Positions 8,772 through 17,614 of a DNA stretch of 56,718 nt are shown here, piece after piece (positions within the stretch are counted from its first letter, which is position 1; every line of letters starts with the position of its first letter). The position numbers and the translations under genes were made by a program. This stretch comes from Candidatus Zixiibacteriota bacterium (lineage in GTDB: Bacteria; Zixibacteria; MSB-5A5; DG-27). The notes below the pieces were generated by a model. It worked only from the letters and a program-made list of their open reading frames with translations, ran no database searches and was not told the origin of the DNA. Where the stretch lies: contig JAUWHO010000037.1 of assembly GCA_030605835.1 (NCBI GenBank), positions 1 through 56,718 on the forward strand. Direction: 5' to 3'.

Positions 8772-11258
8772 ATGAAATCGAAGCGTGCAACACACTACCC
8801 CTTCTGGGAAATAGAACCCAAGTGGCAAAAAATCTGGGAGGAGAAAAAACTCTACTCCCTGGATTTGAACGACAACACTGGCAAGCTTTACTGTCTGGTG
8901 ATGTTCATCTACCCTTCGGCGGACAAGCTACACATCGGGCATTGGTATAATTACGGACCCACCGACACCTGGGCACGTTATAAGAGACTTTGTGGCTACC
9001 GGGTTTTCGAGCCAATGGGATATGACGCCTTCGGTCTGCCGGCAGAGAACTATGCCATTCAGAGGGGAGTTCATCCCGCCAAATCGACAGCGGAGAACAT
9101 CGCCTATATTCGCGATCAATTGAAAGCTATCGGGGCCATGTACGATTGGTCCAAGGAGGTCGACACCTCCGATCCCGAATACTACAAATGGACTCAGTGG
9201 ATATTTCTGAAGCTTTATGAGAAGGGATTAGCCTATCGCAAAAGGGCCCCGGTGAACTGGTGTCCGAGCTGTGTGACCGTCCTGGCAAATGAGCAGGTCG
9301 TAGAGGGGTGTTGCGAGAGATGTGACAGCCCTGTCACCAAAAAAGACTTAGTGCAGTGGTTTTTCAAAATCACCGGCTATGCGGAGCGGTTATTGCAGAA
9401 CCACTCCAGGTTGGACTGGCCCCAAAAAACTATCGCCATGCAAAAAAACTGGATCGGGAGAAGTGAGGGGACCCAGATCATCTTTGAAGTCACCGGGAGA
9501 GGGGACAAACTGCCGGTATTCACCACCCGCGCTGACACTATCTTCGGGGTCACTTACATGGTGTTGGCGCCGGAACATCCTCTGGTCAAAGAAATAACGA
9601 CCGCGGAGAATAGGGGAGAGGTTGAAAAATACATAGAACAGGCCCGTCGGCTGACGGAGATCGAGAGAAGCTCAACCGTCAAGCAGAAGACCGGCGTTTT
9701 CACTGGTGCTTATGCAATCAATCCTGTCAATAATGAGAAAATCCCCATCTGGGTTGCTGATTATGTCTTGCTGACCTACGGTACCGGGGCAGTGATGGCG
9801 GTTCCCGGTCACGACCAGAGAGATTTCGAGTTCGCAAAGGAGTTCAATCTACCTATCCGAGAGGTCATCACGCCCGAGAAGGGGAAGTCTCAAGGAGAGC
9901 TGGAGGTCGCCTTCGTCAATTACGGCTATATGTACAACTCCGGTGAATTCGAAAAGTTACCTTCAAAGGAAGGGATGGAGAGGGTCTCTGAGTTCTTGGA
10001 ATCTATGGGCCGTGGTAAGAAAACTGTCAGCTATAAGCTGAGGGACTGGCTCATCTCCCGGCAGAGATATTGGGGCGCTCCCATTCCGATCATACATTGT
10101 CCAAAATGTGGAGAGGTTCCGGTCTCGGAGAAAGATCTGCCGGTCAGATTGCCGGAGCTGGTCGATTTCAAGCCTACCGGGAGTGGAAAGTCTCCCTTAG
10201 CCACCTCTTCTGAATTCGTTAATATCGAATGCCCGAAGTGCGGCGGGAAGGCTCACCGGGACACTGAGACTATGGATACCTTCGTCGACTCCTCCTGGTA
10301 TTTCCTGAGGTTCCTTGACCCACACCATAAGGAGGGACCCTTCAATCCCGCACTGTCCGAAAAATGGCTCCCTGTTGATCAATATGTCGGCGGAGCCGAG
10401 CACGCGGTGATGCACCTCATGTATGCGCGCTTCATCAACATGTTTCTATATGACCAGGGTTATATCGATTTTGAAGAGCCCTTTCCGAGGTTGAGACACC
10501 AGGGAGTCATCACCAACAAAGGGGTAAGGATGTCCAAATCCAGGGGCAACGTCATCATGCCCGATGATTCCGTGAAGAAGTACGGCTCCGACACCTTCCG
10601 GATGTATCTGATGTTCATGGGCTCCTACGAGGAGGGTGGCGACTGGGATGATTCCGGCATAAACGGCGTGGCGCGCTTTCTAGGACGAATATACCGTCTA
10701 TATACCCAGTATGATAACAAGTTAGGTGATATAGCTAATGTAACCCCTCAAGCCGACCAATTGTCTGAACCTGAGCGTGCGCTCTATCTCAAACTGAACC
10801 AGACCATCAAGAGAGTCGGTGAGGACATAGATTCGAACGCCTATAACACCGCCATCGCCGCCCTGATGGAGCTATTCAACCAGGTCGCTCAATTCAGGGA
10901 GACCGGCACCCAAAGCCCCGTCCTGCTGTTTACGCTTGACAGAGCTTTGATTCTGCTGGCTCCGGTGGCTCCACACGTGTCAGAGGAGCTCTGGGAGAGA
11001 ACTGGCCACACAGACAGCATCTTCAACGGTCGCTGGCCGGAATACAACTCCGACTGGATTCAGGCCGAGGAGATCGAGATGGTAATCCAGGTCAACGGCA
11101 AGCTGAGGGCGTCTCTTAGAGTGCCTGTAGACATATCTGAACAGGACTTCAAGGAAAAAGCCCTTGCCCATGAGAAAATAAAAGCTTACACGGAAGGTAA
11201 GGAGATACAGAAGGCCATCTTCGTCAAAAACAAGCTCCTCAACGTAGTAGTCAAATAA
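8772..11258 (+). CDS. leuS: leucyl-tRNA synthetase
   Basis: This class I synthetase charges tRNA-Leu. The signature motifs are HIGHWYNYG (near residue 54) and MSKSRGN (the KMSKS loop). There is a zinc-binding insertion with CPSC and CERC, a CP1 editing domain with the GTGAVMAVPGHDQRD stretch, and a second Cys pair set (CPKCGEV, CPKCGG) in the leucine-specific region. At 828 aa it is of the usual bacterial length. The ATG at 8772 lacks a clear Shine-Dalgarno sequence. It is followed by a probable terminator at 11285-11310. Confidence 0.97.
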   Translation: MKSKRATHYPFWEIEPKWQKIWEEKKLYSLDLNDNTGKLYCLVMFIYPSADKLHIGHWYNYGPTDTWARYKRLCGYRVFEPMGYDAFGLPAENYAIQRGVHPAKSTAENIAYIRDQLKAIGAMYDWSKEVDTSDPEYYKWTQWIFLKLYEKGLAYRKRAPVNWCPSCVTVLANEQVVEGCCERCDSPVTKKDLVQWFFKITGYAERLLQNHSRLDWPQKTIAMQKNWIGRSEGTQIIFEVTGRGDKLPVFTTRADTIFGVTYMVLAPEHPLVKEITTAENRGEVEKYIEQARRLTEIERSSTVKQKTGVFTGAYAINPVNNEKIPIWVADYVLLTYGTGAVMAVPGHDQRDFEFAKEFNLPIREVITPEKGKSQGELEVAFVNYGYMYNSGEFEKLPSKEGMERVSEFLESMGRGKKTVSYKLRDWLISRQRYWGAPIPIIHCPKCGEVPVSEKDLPVRLPELVDFKPTGSGKSPLATSSEFVNIECPKCGGKAHRDTETMDTFVDSSWYFLRFLDPHHKEGPFNPALSEKWLPVDQYVGGAEHAVMHLMYARFINMFLYDQGYIDFEEPFPRLRHQGVITNKGVRMSKSRGNVIMPDDSVKKYGSDTFRMYLMFMGSYEEGGDWDDSGINGVARFLGRIYRLYTQYDNKLGDIANVTPQADQLSEPERALYLKLNQTIKRVGEDIDSNAYNTAIAALMELFNQVAQFRETGTQSPVLLFTLDRALILLAPVAPHVSEELWERTGHTDSIFNGRWPEYNSDWIQAEEIEMVIQVNGKLRASLRVPVDISEQDFKEKALAHEKIKAYTEGKEIQKAIFVKNKLLNVVVK

Positions 11259-11284
11259 CATCTCAAAACCCTCTCAAAACGCAT

Positions 11285-11310
11285 AGACCGGCCTTTCGAG
11301 ACCGGTTTTC
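11285..11310 (+). terminator. rho-independent terminator after leuS
   Basis: AGACCGG (11285-11291) pairs with CCGGTTT (11302-11308), allowing one G-U pair, with a 10-nt loop. The stem runs into a short T-rich tail (TTTTCTGTT). It is a modest but well-placed terminator 26 bp after the leuS stop. The remaining bases to 11620 contain no gene that I can support. Confidence 0.6.
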
Positions 11311-11620
11311 TGTTGCTCTAAGACCAAGTAAGCACATCTTGAGTGTGAAAAACTGTAAATTGCAGCTAACAGTTTGTTCCCTTTGGGGTTAGAGAGTTAT
11401 TCACATTTTCATAACTTTACATAATATATCTTATGGGATGTTGTCAGAATTGTCCACATCCCGCCAACTATCTCTCGCCTCTCCCCTGCCAAGATCACGA
11501 CCCACCGGAACCCTGCTTCTGTGAATGCTGACCAGCGCTGTTCAGGTTCAGATTCCTGGTTTTTTTCCTTGACAGATGGCGAAAACCACGTTAAATGAAG
11601 TATGTATAGTGGGATCACAG

Positions 11621-12832
11621 ATGCTTTCTCGTTTTGCCATACTAGGGCCTGCCGTTCTGCTCGCTTTTCTTTTACTCGCTTGCTCGCTCTCTAACGCCGC
11701 GGCGCCACTACCTGAAGACCACGACACCTTCTGGGAATACCGTGTGATCGGAGACCGGATTCTGCTGAAGAACCCAAACGCCACTGTAGAGCGCATTTCT
11801 TCTGTGTACAAAGGCCACGACGGCCTGGGCATAACCTGGTGGGGCGAGGATATACGATTGACTTTCGATGACTGGAGTGCCCATCATCCACATGCGGTGG
11901 TACGGGGCCCTTACTTACATGTCACGTGGATGGATGACCGAAGAGGCGGGCAGTACAAGTCCTTCTACAAGCGCAGCACCGACCTCGGATACAGCTGGGA
12001 GCAGGACCTTGTTATTTCGGACACCCTTCAAGTGCAGCAGCATACACCACCTGACATCGCTTTTAGCACCAATTACCTGCACGCTGTTTGGGGCTATTCC
12101 TGGAAGCCGATCTCGGAGGATGGCCATATCTATTACCGCCGCAGCCTGGACAATGGTGCGACCTGGGAAGACACTTACTACCTGAGTTCTTATGAGATGC
12201 AGTCAAAACCTTCGATCGCTACACTAGGAGATACCCTCTATGTCGTTTTCACCCGCACGATCGAGCGGCACGACAGCACCTTCCCTGAAATCCACTTAAG
12301 GAAGAGCTACAATGAGGGTGCAACCTGGACGGAGCCGCGCATTATTGCCGACTACTATCCGCAGTTGACCAGTGGTGTGCTTCGTGCCAATGAGGCGGGC
12401 TTGCACTATGTTTTCCAGCACAAGGACAACTTTGATGAGCCGGGGAATCCGTATCGGTCTCAAGAGATATTCTATATTCATAGTCCGGACCGGGACACTA
12501 CCTGGACAGATCCGATATTCGTTTCCCACCGTGACAGCATTCATTCTCAGTGGCCTTCGATGTGCGTGGATAACGAAGGTACCGTTCACATCACCTGGTT
12601 TGACTATAAGTTCTCACCCCATGGCTCGATGGGAGACATCTTCTATGCAAACAGCAAGGACAATGGCCAGACCTGGGAAGAAATCCAGTTCCTCACCGAT
12701 GCCCACGGGACCACATGGTCCAACATCATTTCGCGCGGCGACCATCTCTATCTGGTCTGGCAAGATGAGCGTCACGGCAGCCGCAACAATGAAGTCTATT
12801 TCAGGCACAGCCCGGAGCGGGGAAAATGCTAG
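11621..12832 (+). CDS. exported Asp-box (BNR/sialidase-fold) protein, truncated by in-frame TAG
   Basis: A secreted beta-propeller protein with at least five Asp-boxes (S-x-D-x-G-x-x-W): STDLGYSW, SLDNGATW, SYNEGATW, SPDRDTTW and SKDNGQTW. This is the repeat of sialidases and related exo-glycan-binding propellers; no sialidase RIP motif is clear, so a substrate cannot be named. The hydrophobic leader contains LLAC, which could be a lipobox, or the signal may be cleaved near SNAAA. ATG 11621 puts the leader at the N-terminus; ATG 11576 is possible. The frame ends at TAG 12830-12832 in the middle of a sixth Asp-box (SPERGKC then stop), and the same frame continues to 13303. Confidence 0.75.
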   Translation: MLSRFAILGPAVLLAFLLLACSLSNAAAPLPEDHDTFWEYRVIGDRILLKNPNATVERISSVYKGHDGLGITWWGEDIRLTFDDWSAHHPHAVVRGPYLHVTWMDDRRGGQYKSFYKRSTDLGYSWEQDLVISDTLQVQQHTPPDIAFSTNYLHAVWGYSWKPISEDGHIYYRRSLDNGATWEDTYYLSSYEMQSKPSIATLGDTLYVVFTRTIERHDSTFPEIHLRKSYNEGATWTEPRIIADYYPQLTSGVLRANEAGLHYVFQHKDNFDEPGNPYRSQEIFYIHSPDRDTTWTDPIFVSHRDSIHSQWPSMCVDNEGTVHITWFDYKFSPHGSMGDIFYANSKDNGQTWEEIQFLTDAHGTTWSNIISRGDHLYLVWQDERHGSRNNEVYFRHSPERGKC

Positions 12833-13303
12833 GATCCGGAGATAAGACTCACCCGAGCGGACAATGAGTCACTCTGGAGCGTCATCGCTGAGCAGCATGA
12901 TACTCTGTATGTGTTCTGGACGGATTCCCGGGACGACCCCACAAACCGGCATGAGGAGCTCTATTTCAAGAGAGGTTATTTGGAAGGTACAGGGGTATCA
13001 GAATCGCCTCCCTCACAGCACAGTTTGTATCTGACCGCCTACCCGAATCCCTTCAACGAGAAGGTGATTCTGCGATATGGAATTGCTGGAGATTATCGAG
13101 ATCAAAGGGTGTTATTGAAAATATACAATGTCCGCGGTCAGTTAGTGAAAAGGGTCCTCCACTCAAGACTGGCATCGGGCGAGTATCAGACTGTATGGGA
13201 CGGAACGGATTCGAAAGAGACGAAGGTCTCTTCGGGGGTATACCTATGCGTTCTGCAGGTAGGTGAGTCTCGCAGAGCAGCCCATCTCCTGTTCCTCAAG
13301 TAA
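12833..13303 (+). pseudogene. C-terminal part of the Asp-box protein, with FlgD-like sorting domain
   Basis: In the same frame as the preceding gene, with no shift, the protein continues as DPEIRLTRADNESLWSV and ends in a FlgD Ig-like/type IX secretion-type C-terminal domain (YPNPFNEKVILRYGI, then KIYNVRGQLVKRV, then SSGVYLCVLQVG). The codon that splits the two parts is TAG where TGG would restore the conserved Trp of the Asp-box. An in-frame ATG at 12911-12913 has no ribosome-binding site, so separate translation is unlikely. Options are a recent nonsense mutation, a sequencing or assembly error, or read-through. Confidence 0.7.
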
Positions 13304-13325
13304 ACGGAAAAACTAAGTCAGCCCT

Positions 13326-14003
13326 TCAGGAATAGCTCTCCTGAAAAGCCTCCCCTTCCAGAAGGTATATCTCGTCCCCCTCCACGGAAATCAGTTTCTT
13401 CTTCTGCATATCTCCCAAAACTCTGGTAACGGTTTCTCTGGTTGTCCCCGACATATTCGCGATTTCCTGGTGCGTGGGACGATTTTTTATCTTCAGCCCT
13501 CTGGCAGTCTTCTCCCCCTGCTCGGAGGCTAAGTTGAGCAGAGTTCTCGCCACCCGCCCTGAAACATCCAGCAGCGCCAGGCTCTCAATCTGGCGGTCGG
13601 CCCTTCTCAGCCTGGTCGCCAACGTTCGGAGAATGGTCAGGGCCAACTTGGGGTTTTTCTCAAGTTCATAGAGAAAATCGCCTCTGCCCAGGTTCAGAAG
13701 CTCGGTCTCCTCCATGGCTACGACTGAGGCCGAGCGGGGTTTCCCATCTAAGAGCGCCAAATCGCCGAAGAACTCTCCCTCGGAAAGGACCGCCAGTATC
13801 ACCTCCTTCCCCTCCTCACCGGTCACGGTCACCTTAACCTTCCCCTTGGTTATTATCGATAAGGTGCTGCCCATCTCCTTCTCCAAGAGGATGAAAGAAC
13901 CTTTGAGAGACGTTTTCGGGAAAGCCACCTCTGCCAAGTGTGACAGTTCCAGTTTGTCCAGCTCAGCGAACAGCGGGACTTTTTTCAGAATCTCTTCTTT
14001 CAT
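13326..14003 (-). CDS. Crp/Fnr family transcriptional regulator
   Basis: A 225-residue regulator with an N-terminal cyclic-nucleotide-binding-like domain (GEFFGDLALLDGKPRSASVVA resembles the phosphate-binding cassette, including the Glu and Arg-Ser) and a C-terminal Crp-type helix-turn-helix (THQEIANMSGTTRETVTRVL). No Cys cluster of Fnr is present, so an oxygen-sensing iron-sulfur role is unlikely; cAMP, cGMP or another ligand is possible. ATG 14003 is preferred over TTG 14018 because GAGGG lies 8 bp before it. It lies 115 bp after the last gene of the LPS operon and may be read separately. Confidence 0.9.
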   Translation of the reverse strand: MKEEILKKVPLFAELDKLELSHLAEVAFPKTSLKGSFILLEKEMGSTLSIITKGKVKVTVTGEEGKEVILAVLSEGEFFGDLALLDGKPRSASVVAMEETELLNLGRGDFLYELEKNPKLALTILRTLATRLRRADRQIESLALLDVSGRVARTLLNLASEQGEKTARGLKIKNRPTHQEIANMSGTTRETVTRVLGDMQKKKLISVEGDEIYLLEGEAFQESYS

Positions 14004-14027
14004 TGGAGCTACCCTCAATCTTTAGTA

Positions 14028-14047
14028 TGATCTGTCTGGAGGGATCA
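14028..14047. promoter_or_regulatory. possible operator upstream of the Crp/Fnr gene
   Basis: A dyad TGATC-N10-GATCA (arms 14028-14032 and 14043-14047) lies about 25 bp before the start of the regulator. It has the 20-bp span typical of Crp/Fnr-family sites, and seven of the ten half-site positions match. A third TGATC follows at 14051. Autoregulation is inferred from position only. Confidence 0.3.
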
Positions 14048-14118
14048 ACCTGATCTGGACTTCTATCGTTACTGAGACTCACCCACACAAGCAGTCAGTG
14101 AGCTCTCAAGCCAATTGG

Positions 14119-15129
14119 CTACCTCTCCCCTACCGCATTTCCCAAGACGAAGTCGGTCTCGCTTCCGCACTCATTACACCGTCCTCTCTTGAGTCCCGTC
14201 AGTGAAACCGTATAGCCCCTCCTGGCGACCAACACGTTTCCGCAATTGGGACAATAGCTGTCATCTCTTCCGGGAAGGTGTATGTTTCCCAGATAGACAT
14301 GCTTGAGCTTCTTTTTGGCTAACTCGTATGCTCCTTCCAGAGTGTTCTGAGGGGTGGGCGGGTTGTTCATCTTATACTGCGGAAAGTATCGGGAGAAATG
14401 CACCGGCATTCGATCATCGATGCCTGCAACCCAGTCCACCAGCTTCTGGATTTGCTCTTCGGAATCGTTGAGATCGGAGATTACGAGATTAGTAACCTCA
14501 ACGTGACACCCCTCCCCTTTGGCGATCTCCACCGTTCGTAGCACTGGAGCCAACTTCGCCTTGCAGTATTTCTTGTAGAAATCATCGTCCATCGATTTGA
14601 CATCGACGTTCATGGCATCGACGAACGGCAATAGCTCCTGCAAGGGAGCCTCGTTGATGTAGCCATTCGTCACCAGGACGTTCACCATACCGGCATCCTT
14701 GACTAACTTAGCGGTGTCTAAAAGGTATTCATACCACACCAGGGGCTCGGTATAGGTGTATGAGACTCCGATGGAGTTATACTCCCTGGCGAACTTGACC
14801 ATCTGCTCCGGAGAGATGTAACTGGTGCTTGACTCCACCTGTGAGATAGTCCAATTCTGACACCAGGGGCAGCGCAAATTACAGCCATTAGGACCAGCTG
14901 AGAGAATCTCTTTTCCCGGATAGAAATGATACAAGGGCTTTTTTTCGATAGGGTCGCTGGTCAAGGAGATCGTCTCTCCGTAACTGTCTGCAATTAAACT
15001 TCCCTCTCTGTTGACACGTACCCTGCAGATTCCCTTTTTGCCGGGTGCAAGGACACAGTTGTGAGGACACAACTGACATTCGACCTTGTTGTCCTCAAGC
15101 TTTCTGTAGTATTTGGCCTCTTTTCTCAT
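14119..15129 (-). CDS. amrS: AmmeMemoRadiSam-type radical SAM protein (AmrS)
   Basis: A radical SAM enzyme of 336 residues with the cluster motif CNLRCPWCQNW (CX3CX2C), preceded by GPNG, as in pyruvate formate-lyase-activating relatives. An N-terminal CQLCPHNC pair and the GICRVRVN segment match the AmmeMemoRadiSam radical SAM family, whose product is unknown. A C-terminal zinc-ribbon-like extension (CPNC and CNEC) is present. Its partners, the Memo and AMMECR1 proteins, are not in this window. The start overlaps the GT9 stop by 4 bp, so it is translated as part of the LPS operon. Confidence 0.88.
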   Translation of the reverse strand: MRKEAKYYRKLEDNKVECQLCPHNCVLAPGKKGICRVRVNREGSLIADSYGETISLTSDPIEKKPLYHFYPGKEILSAGPNGCNLRCPWCQNWTISQVESSTSYISPEQMVKFAREYNSIGVSYTYTEPLVWYEYLLDTAKLVKDAGMVNVLVTNGYINEAPLQELLPFVDAMNVDVKSMDDDFYKKYCKAKLAPVLRTVEIAKGEGCHVEVTNLVISDLNDSEEQIQKLVDWVAGIDDRMPVHFSRYFPQYKMNNPPTPQNTLEGAYELAKKKLKHVYLGNIHLPGRDDSYCPNCGNVLVARRGYTVSLTGLKRGRCNECGSETDFVLGNAVGER

Positions 15130-16175
15130 GGGCGCCCCTCGCTCACGTTTTCCCTTCTCTTGCTCAGTATTGAAACGGTTGCATCGAAAATCTTATCAAC
15201 CGGGATATTCTCCATACAATATTTCTTATCTCGAAAGCATTTTTCTTCTCCGTGGAGACTACATGGACTGCAATATTCATACGATGATAACAGTATATCA
15301 TCCTCACCCAGAGGGTAGAAACCGAGGCATGGATGTGTAGGTCCGAAAACTGCCACCACCGGCACACCCAGTCCCACGGCCACGTGCATAACGCCGCTAT
15401 CGTTGCAGATCAACACCTCACAGCGAGAGATTACAGCCTTCAGCTCTCTTAAGGATAATGCTCCCGTCCAGAAGATATTTCCTCCCCCCTCTCTGAAAAG
15501 CTTCTCTTGAGACAAGTCCTCTTTAGAGGGAATAACTAAGACGTTGAGGTCAACTTCCTTCGCCAGCATCCTCGTCAGCTCGGCGAATCTCTCGTCTCCC
15601 CATCTTTTGGTCGGATGTCTCGCTCCGAAGTGGATGCCCACAAGCGGACGAGTGAGACTGACACCTCTTTCCTGCAAAAAGCCCCGAGCAAGCCTCTCCT
15701 CCTCTTGGGAGAGAGACAGTTTCGGCAGGCGAGTTGAGATAGGTATGCCCGCCTCCTTCAACGCCATGTTGTAACGATCGACCGCGTGAGTGTACGGCTT
15801 CTCGAAGTTTTTCTTCTTCACAAACGACCTGCGCTGGAGGTGTCCCTTCCGATATGCGACTACTCTCTTAGAGCCGGAGAGCAGTCTTAGGAGCAGACTT
15901 CTGGGATTTCGCTGTAAGTCAAGCACAAGATCGAATTTCGTCTGACGTAACACTTTCGCTGTTCGCCATAACTCTGCTAACTCCTTACTGTTAGAAATAT
16001 CACTCCGAAATGACACGGCTTTCAGCCGGGGGTCACCCTCAAAGAGAGAAGCATACTCCTCCTTGGTCAAGAGGAATATCTCAGGGGACGAATAACTGTT
16101 CAAGATACTCTCTACTGCTGATGTCACCAAGACAACATCCCCCAGGGATGAGAATCTGATTATTAAGACCTTCAT
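15126..16175 (-). CDS. GT9 glycosyltransferase (heptosyltransferase family)
   Basis: A GT9 enzyme of the ADP-heptose:LPS heptosyltransferase family. It begins with KVLIIRFSSLGDVVLVTSAV, the usual N-terminal Rossmann strand and glycine loop. The sugar-nucleotide-binding half has GIHFGARHPTKRW and ICNDSGVMHVAVGLGVPVVAVFGPT. The end carries a Cys-rich segment (CSPCSLHGEEKCF), as in several relatives here. I chose ATG 16175, overlapping the uppP stop (ATGA); upstream in-frame sequence is antisense to uppP coding and not homologous. It adds a sugar to the LPS core at the inner membrane; the exact linkage cannot be read. Confidence 0.9.
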   Translation of the reverse strand: MKVLIIRFSSLGDVVLVTSAVESILNSYSSPEIFLLTKEEYASLFEGDPRLKAVSFRSDISNSKELAELWRTAKVLRQTKFDLVLDLQRNPRSLLLRLLSGSKRVVAYRKGHLQRRSFVKKKNFEKPYTHAVDRYNMALKEAGIPISTRLPKLSLSQEEERLARGFLQERGVSLTRPLVGIHFGARHPTKRWGDERFAELTRMLAKEVDLNVLVIPSKEDLSQEKLFREGGGNIFWTGALSLRELKAVISRCEVLICNDSGVMHVAVGLGVPVVAVFGPTHPCLGFYPLGEDDILLSSYEYCSPCSLHGEEKCFRDKKYCMENIPVDKIFDATVSILSKRRENVSEGRP

Positions 16176-16972
16176 ACTTGAAAATAGACCAACCCGAAAA
16201 GCCCGACTGCCAGGCAGTAATAGCCGAAATAGTCGAACCTGCCTTTGCGTATAATCGCCAGGAGCAAAGCAATACAGAGGTAGCCAAACAGCGCCGCGGC
16301 GACGGCTCCCAGTGAGTACTTGAATAGCATAAAGGCACCCACTCCGGCATCTAACGCCTCTTTCAGCTCCAGCAGGGTAGCACCGAAGATGGCTGGCAAG
16401 GCCAAAAGGAAGGAGAAGGTGGCGGCTTTTTCTTTCGAGATCCCCAGAAAAAGCCCGAGGGAGATGGTGGTCCCGGAGCGTGATATTCCCGGAAGCATAG
16501 CCACTGCCTGGGCACAACCGATGACCAAGGAGCTCCTAGTCCTTACCTTTCTTTCCCTTGAGGTCGCGAACCGAGTGGAAAGCAGTATCAAGCCGGTGCA
16601 AACCAACATCCCCGAGGTGAAAACCGGGCTCTGAAAGGCTGCCTCGATGTAACCTTTAAAGACAACTCCGATGACAACTGCCGGGATGGTTCCGATTGCT
16701 ATGTATCCCGCTAAGGAGGCCTCCTCCCTATTGGGATTTTCTTTCCTCCGAAGCCATCTCCACACCCCGATAATCATGTCCCGAATCTCCCTGCGGAAAT
16801 AGATCACTACCGCCACGAAGGTCCCGAAGTGGACGAAGACATTGAAAACTATGTCCTCGGTTCCAACGTTGAGAAGCTTCTCTGCCAGGACCAGATGTCC
16901 GGAACTGGAGATAGGCAAGAACTCCGTCGCCCCCTGAAGGAACCCCAGAAGGATTGCCTGAAAAAGCCCCAA
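16172..16972 (-). CDS. uppP: undecaprenyl-diphosphatase UppP (BacA)
   Basis: An integral membrane phosphatase that recycles undecaprenyl diphosphate to the monophosphate carrier used for O-antigen and peptidoglycan. The conserved motifs are GATEFLPISSSGHLVLAE (residues about 15-32) and the second motif PGISRSGTTISLGL. About eight hydrophobic segments are visible and the length (266 aa) is standard. The TTG start at 16972 is supported by AAGGAGG 4 bp upstream. Its place within an O-antigen/LPS operon fits carrier recycling. Confidence 0.96.
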   Translation of the reverse strand: MGLFQAILLGFLQGATEFLPISSSGHLVLAEKLLNVGTEDIVFNVFVHFGTFVAVVIYFRREIRDMIIGVWRWLRRKENPNREEASLAGYIAIGTIPAVVIGVVFKGYIEAAFQSPVFTSGMLVCTGLILLSTRFATSRERKVRTRSSLVIGCAQAVAMLPGISRSGTTISLGLFLGISKEKAATFSFLLALPAIFGATLLELKEALDAGVGAFMLFKYSLGAVAAALFGYLCIALLLAIIRKGRFDYFGYYCLAVGLFGLVYFQV

Positions 16973-16981
16973 CGAGCCTCC

Positions 16982-17575
16982 TTAAGGTAGATTGAATGTG
17001 CCTCCAGCGTAGATGGCGGAGTATTTCGTGGATTTGTTTTCGGTCGTGATGTATGTGTAACGCCCTTCAACGAAGAATTCTACCGGAGACATGGGAGGGG
17101 AGATTTTTACTCCTACCAAACCATGATAACCGAGCTTGTTCTCCCTTTCGGGAATTGCAGCTTGAACATCATATCCTTTAACACTGTAAACCATGCGGTG
17201 AAGTCCAAGTCCAGCTCCAACGTAGGGTTTAATCACCGGTAAACCCAAATGATACTTGGCCGAGCCGATGACTCCCAAATCGGAGATTGTGAAATCAACA
17301 TCGGGGGTGATTTCCTTCTTCTTCCAGGCATACTCCAGAGCTAATTCGAAGTCGATTATCGGCAGAGTTCCGATCTTTAAGTGTCCCCCAATCATGGTCA
17401 TGTTTTTGGACAGCGCCGAGGTGGAGTCGATACCCCTTATGAAGTCGTCGAGGCGGTCGTTTTCCAACCCTGCGACGATCCCTCCCCGAATCCCGAAACC
17501 CAGACCGGTGATAGCAAAGGAGCTGTTCACCAAAGCGAACAGTAAGATGGTCCCTAAGACGGTGATCCTTTTCAT
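16982..17575 (-). CDS. outer-membrane beta-barrel protein, unknown function
   Basis: A 197-residue exported protein with a clear signal peptide (MKRITVLGTILLFALVNSSFA) and alternating hydrophobic strands typical of the small OmpA/OmpW-like beta-barrel domain (for example YVGAGLGLHRMVY and FVEGRYTYITT, ending in YAGGTFNLP). It starts at ATG 17575 behind an AGGAGG site. It sits inside the LPS operon between pgeF and uppP, which suggests an envelope role, but nothing identifies a ligand or channel. Confidence 0.8.
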   Translation of the reverse strand: MKRITVLGTILLFALVNSSFAITGLGFGIRGGIVAGLENDRLDDFIRGIDSTSALSKNMTMIGGHLKIGTLPIIDFELALEYAWKKKEITPDVDFTISDLGVIGSAKYHLGLPVIKPYVGAGLGLHRMVYSVKGYDVQAAIPERENKLGYHGLVGVKISPPMSPVEFFVEGRYTYITTENKSTKYSAIYAGGTFNLP

Positions 17576-17614
17576 CCTGCCTCCTGTTTGATTGAGTGGT
17601 TCTCTCTCGCCAAT

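Noticed and set aside
11569-11597. TTGACA at 11569 as the -35 of the Asp-box gene
   Set aside because: The sequence 17 bp on (TAAATG) is a poor -10 and no better spacing is found.
15126-16517. Extended N-terminus for the GT9 gene to 16517
   Set aside because: The extra sequence is antisense to uppP and carries no GT9 homology; ATG 16175 begins the canonical fold.
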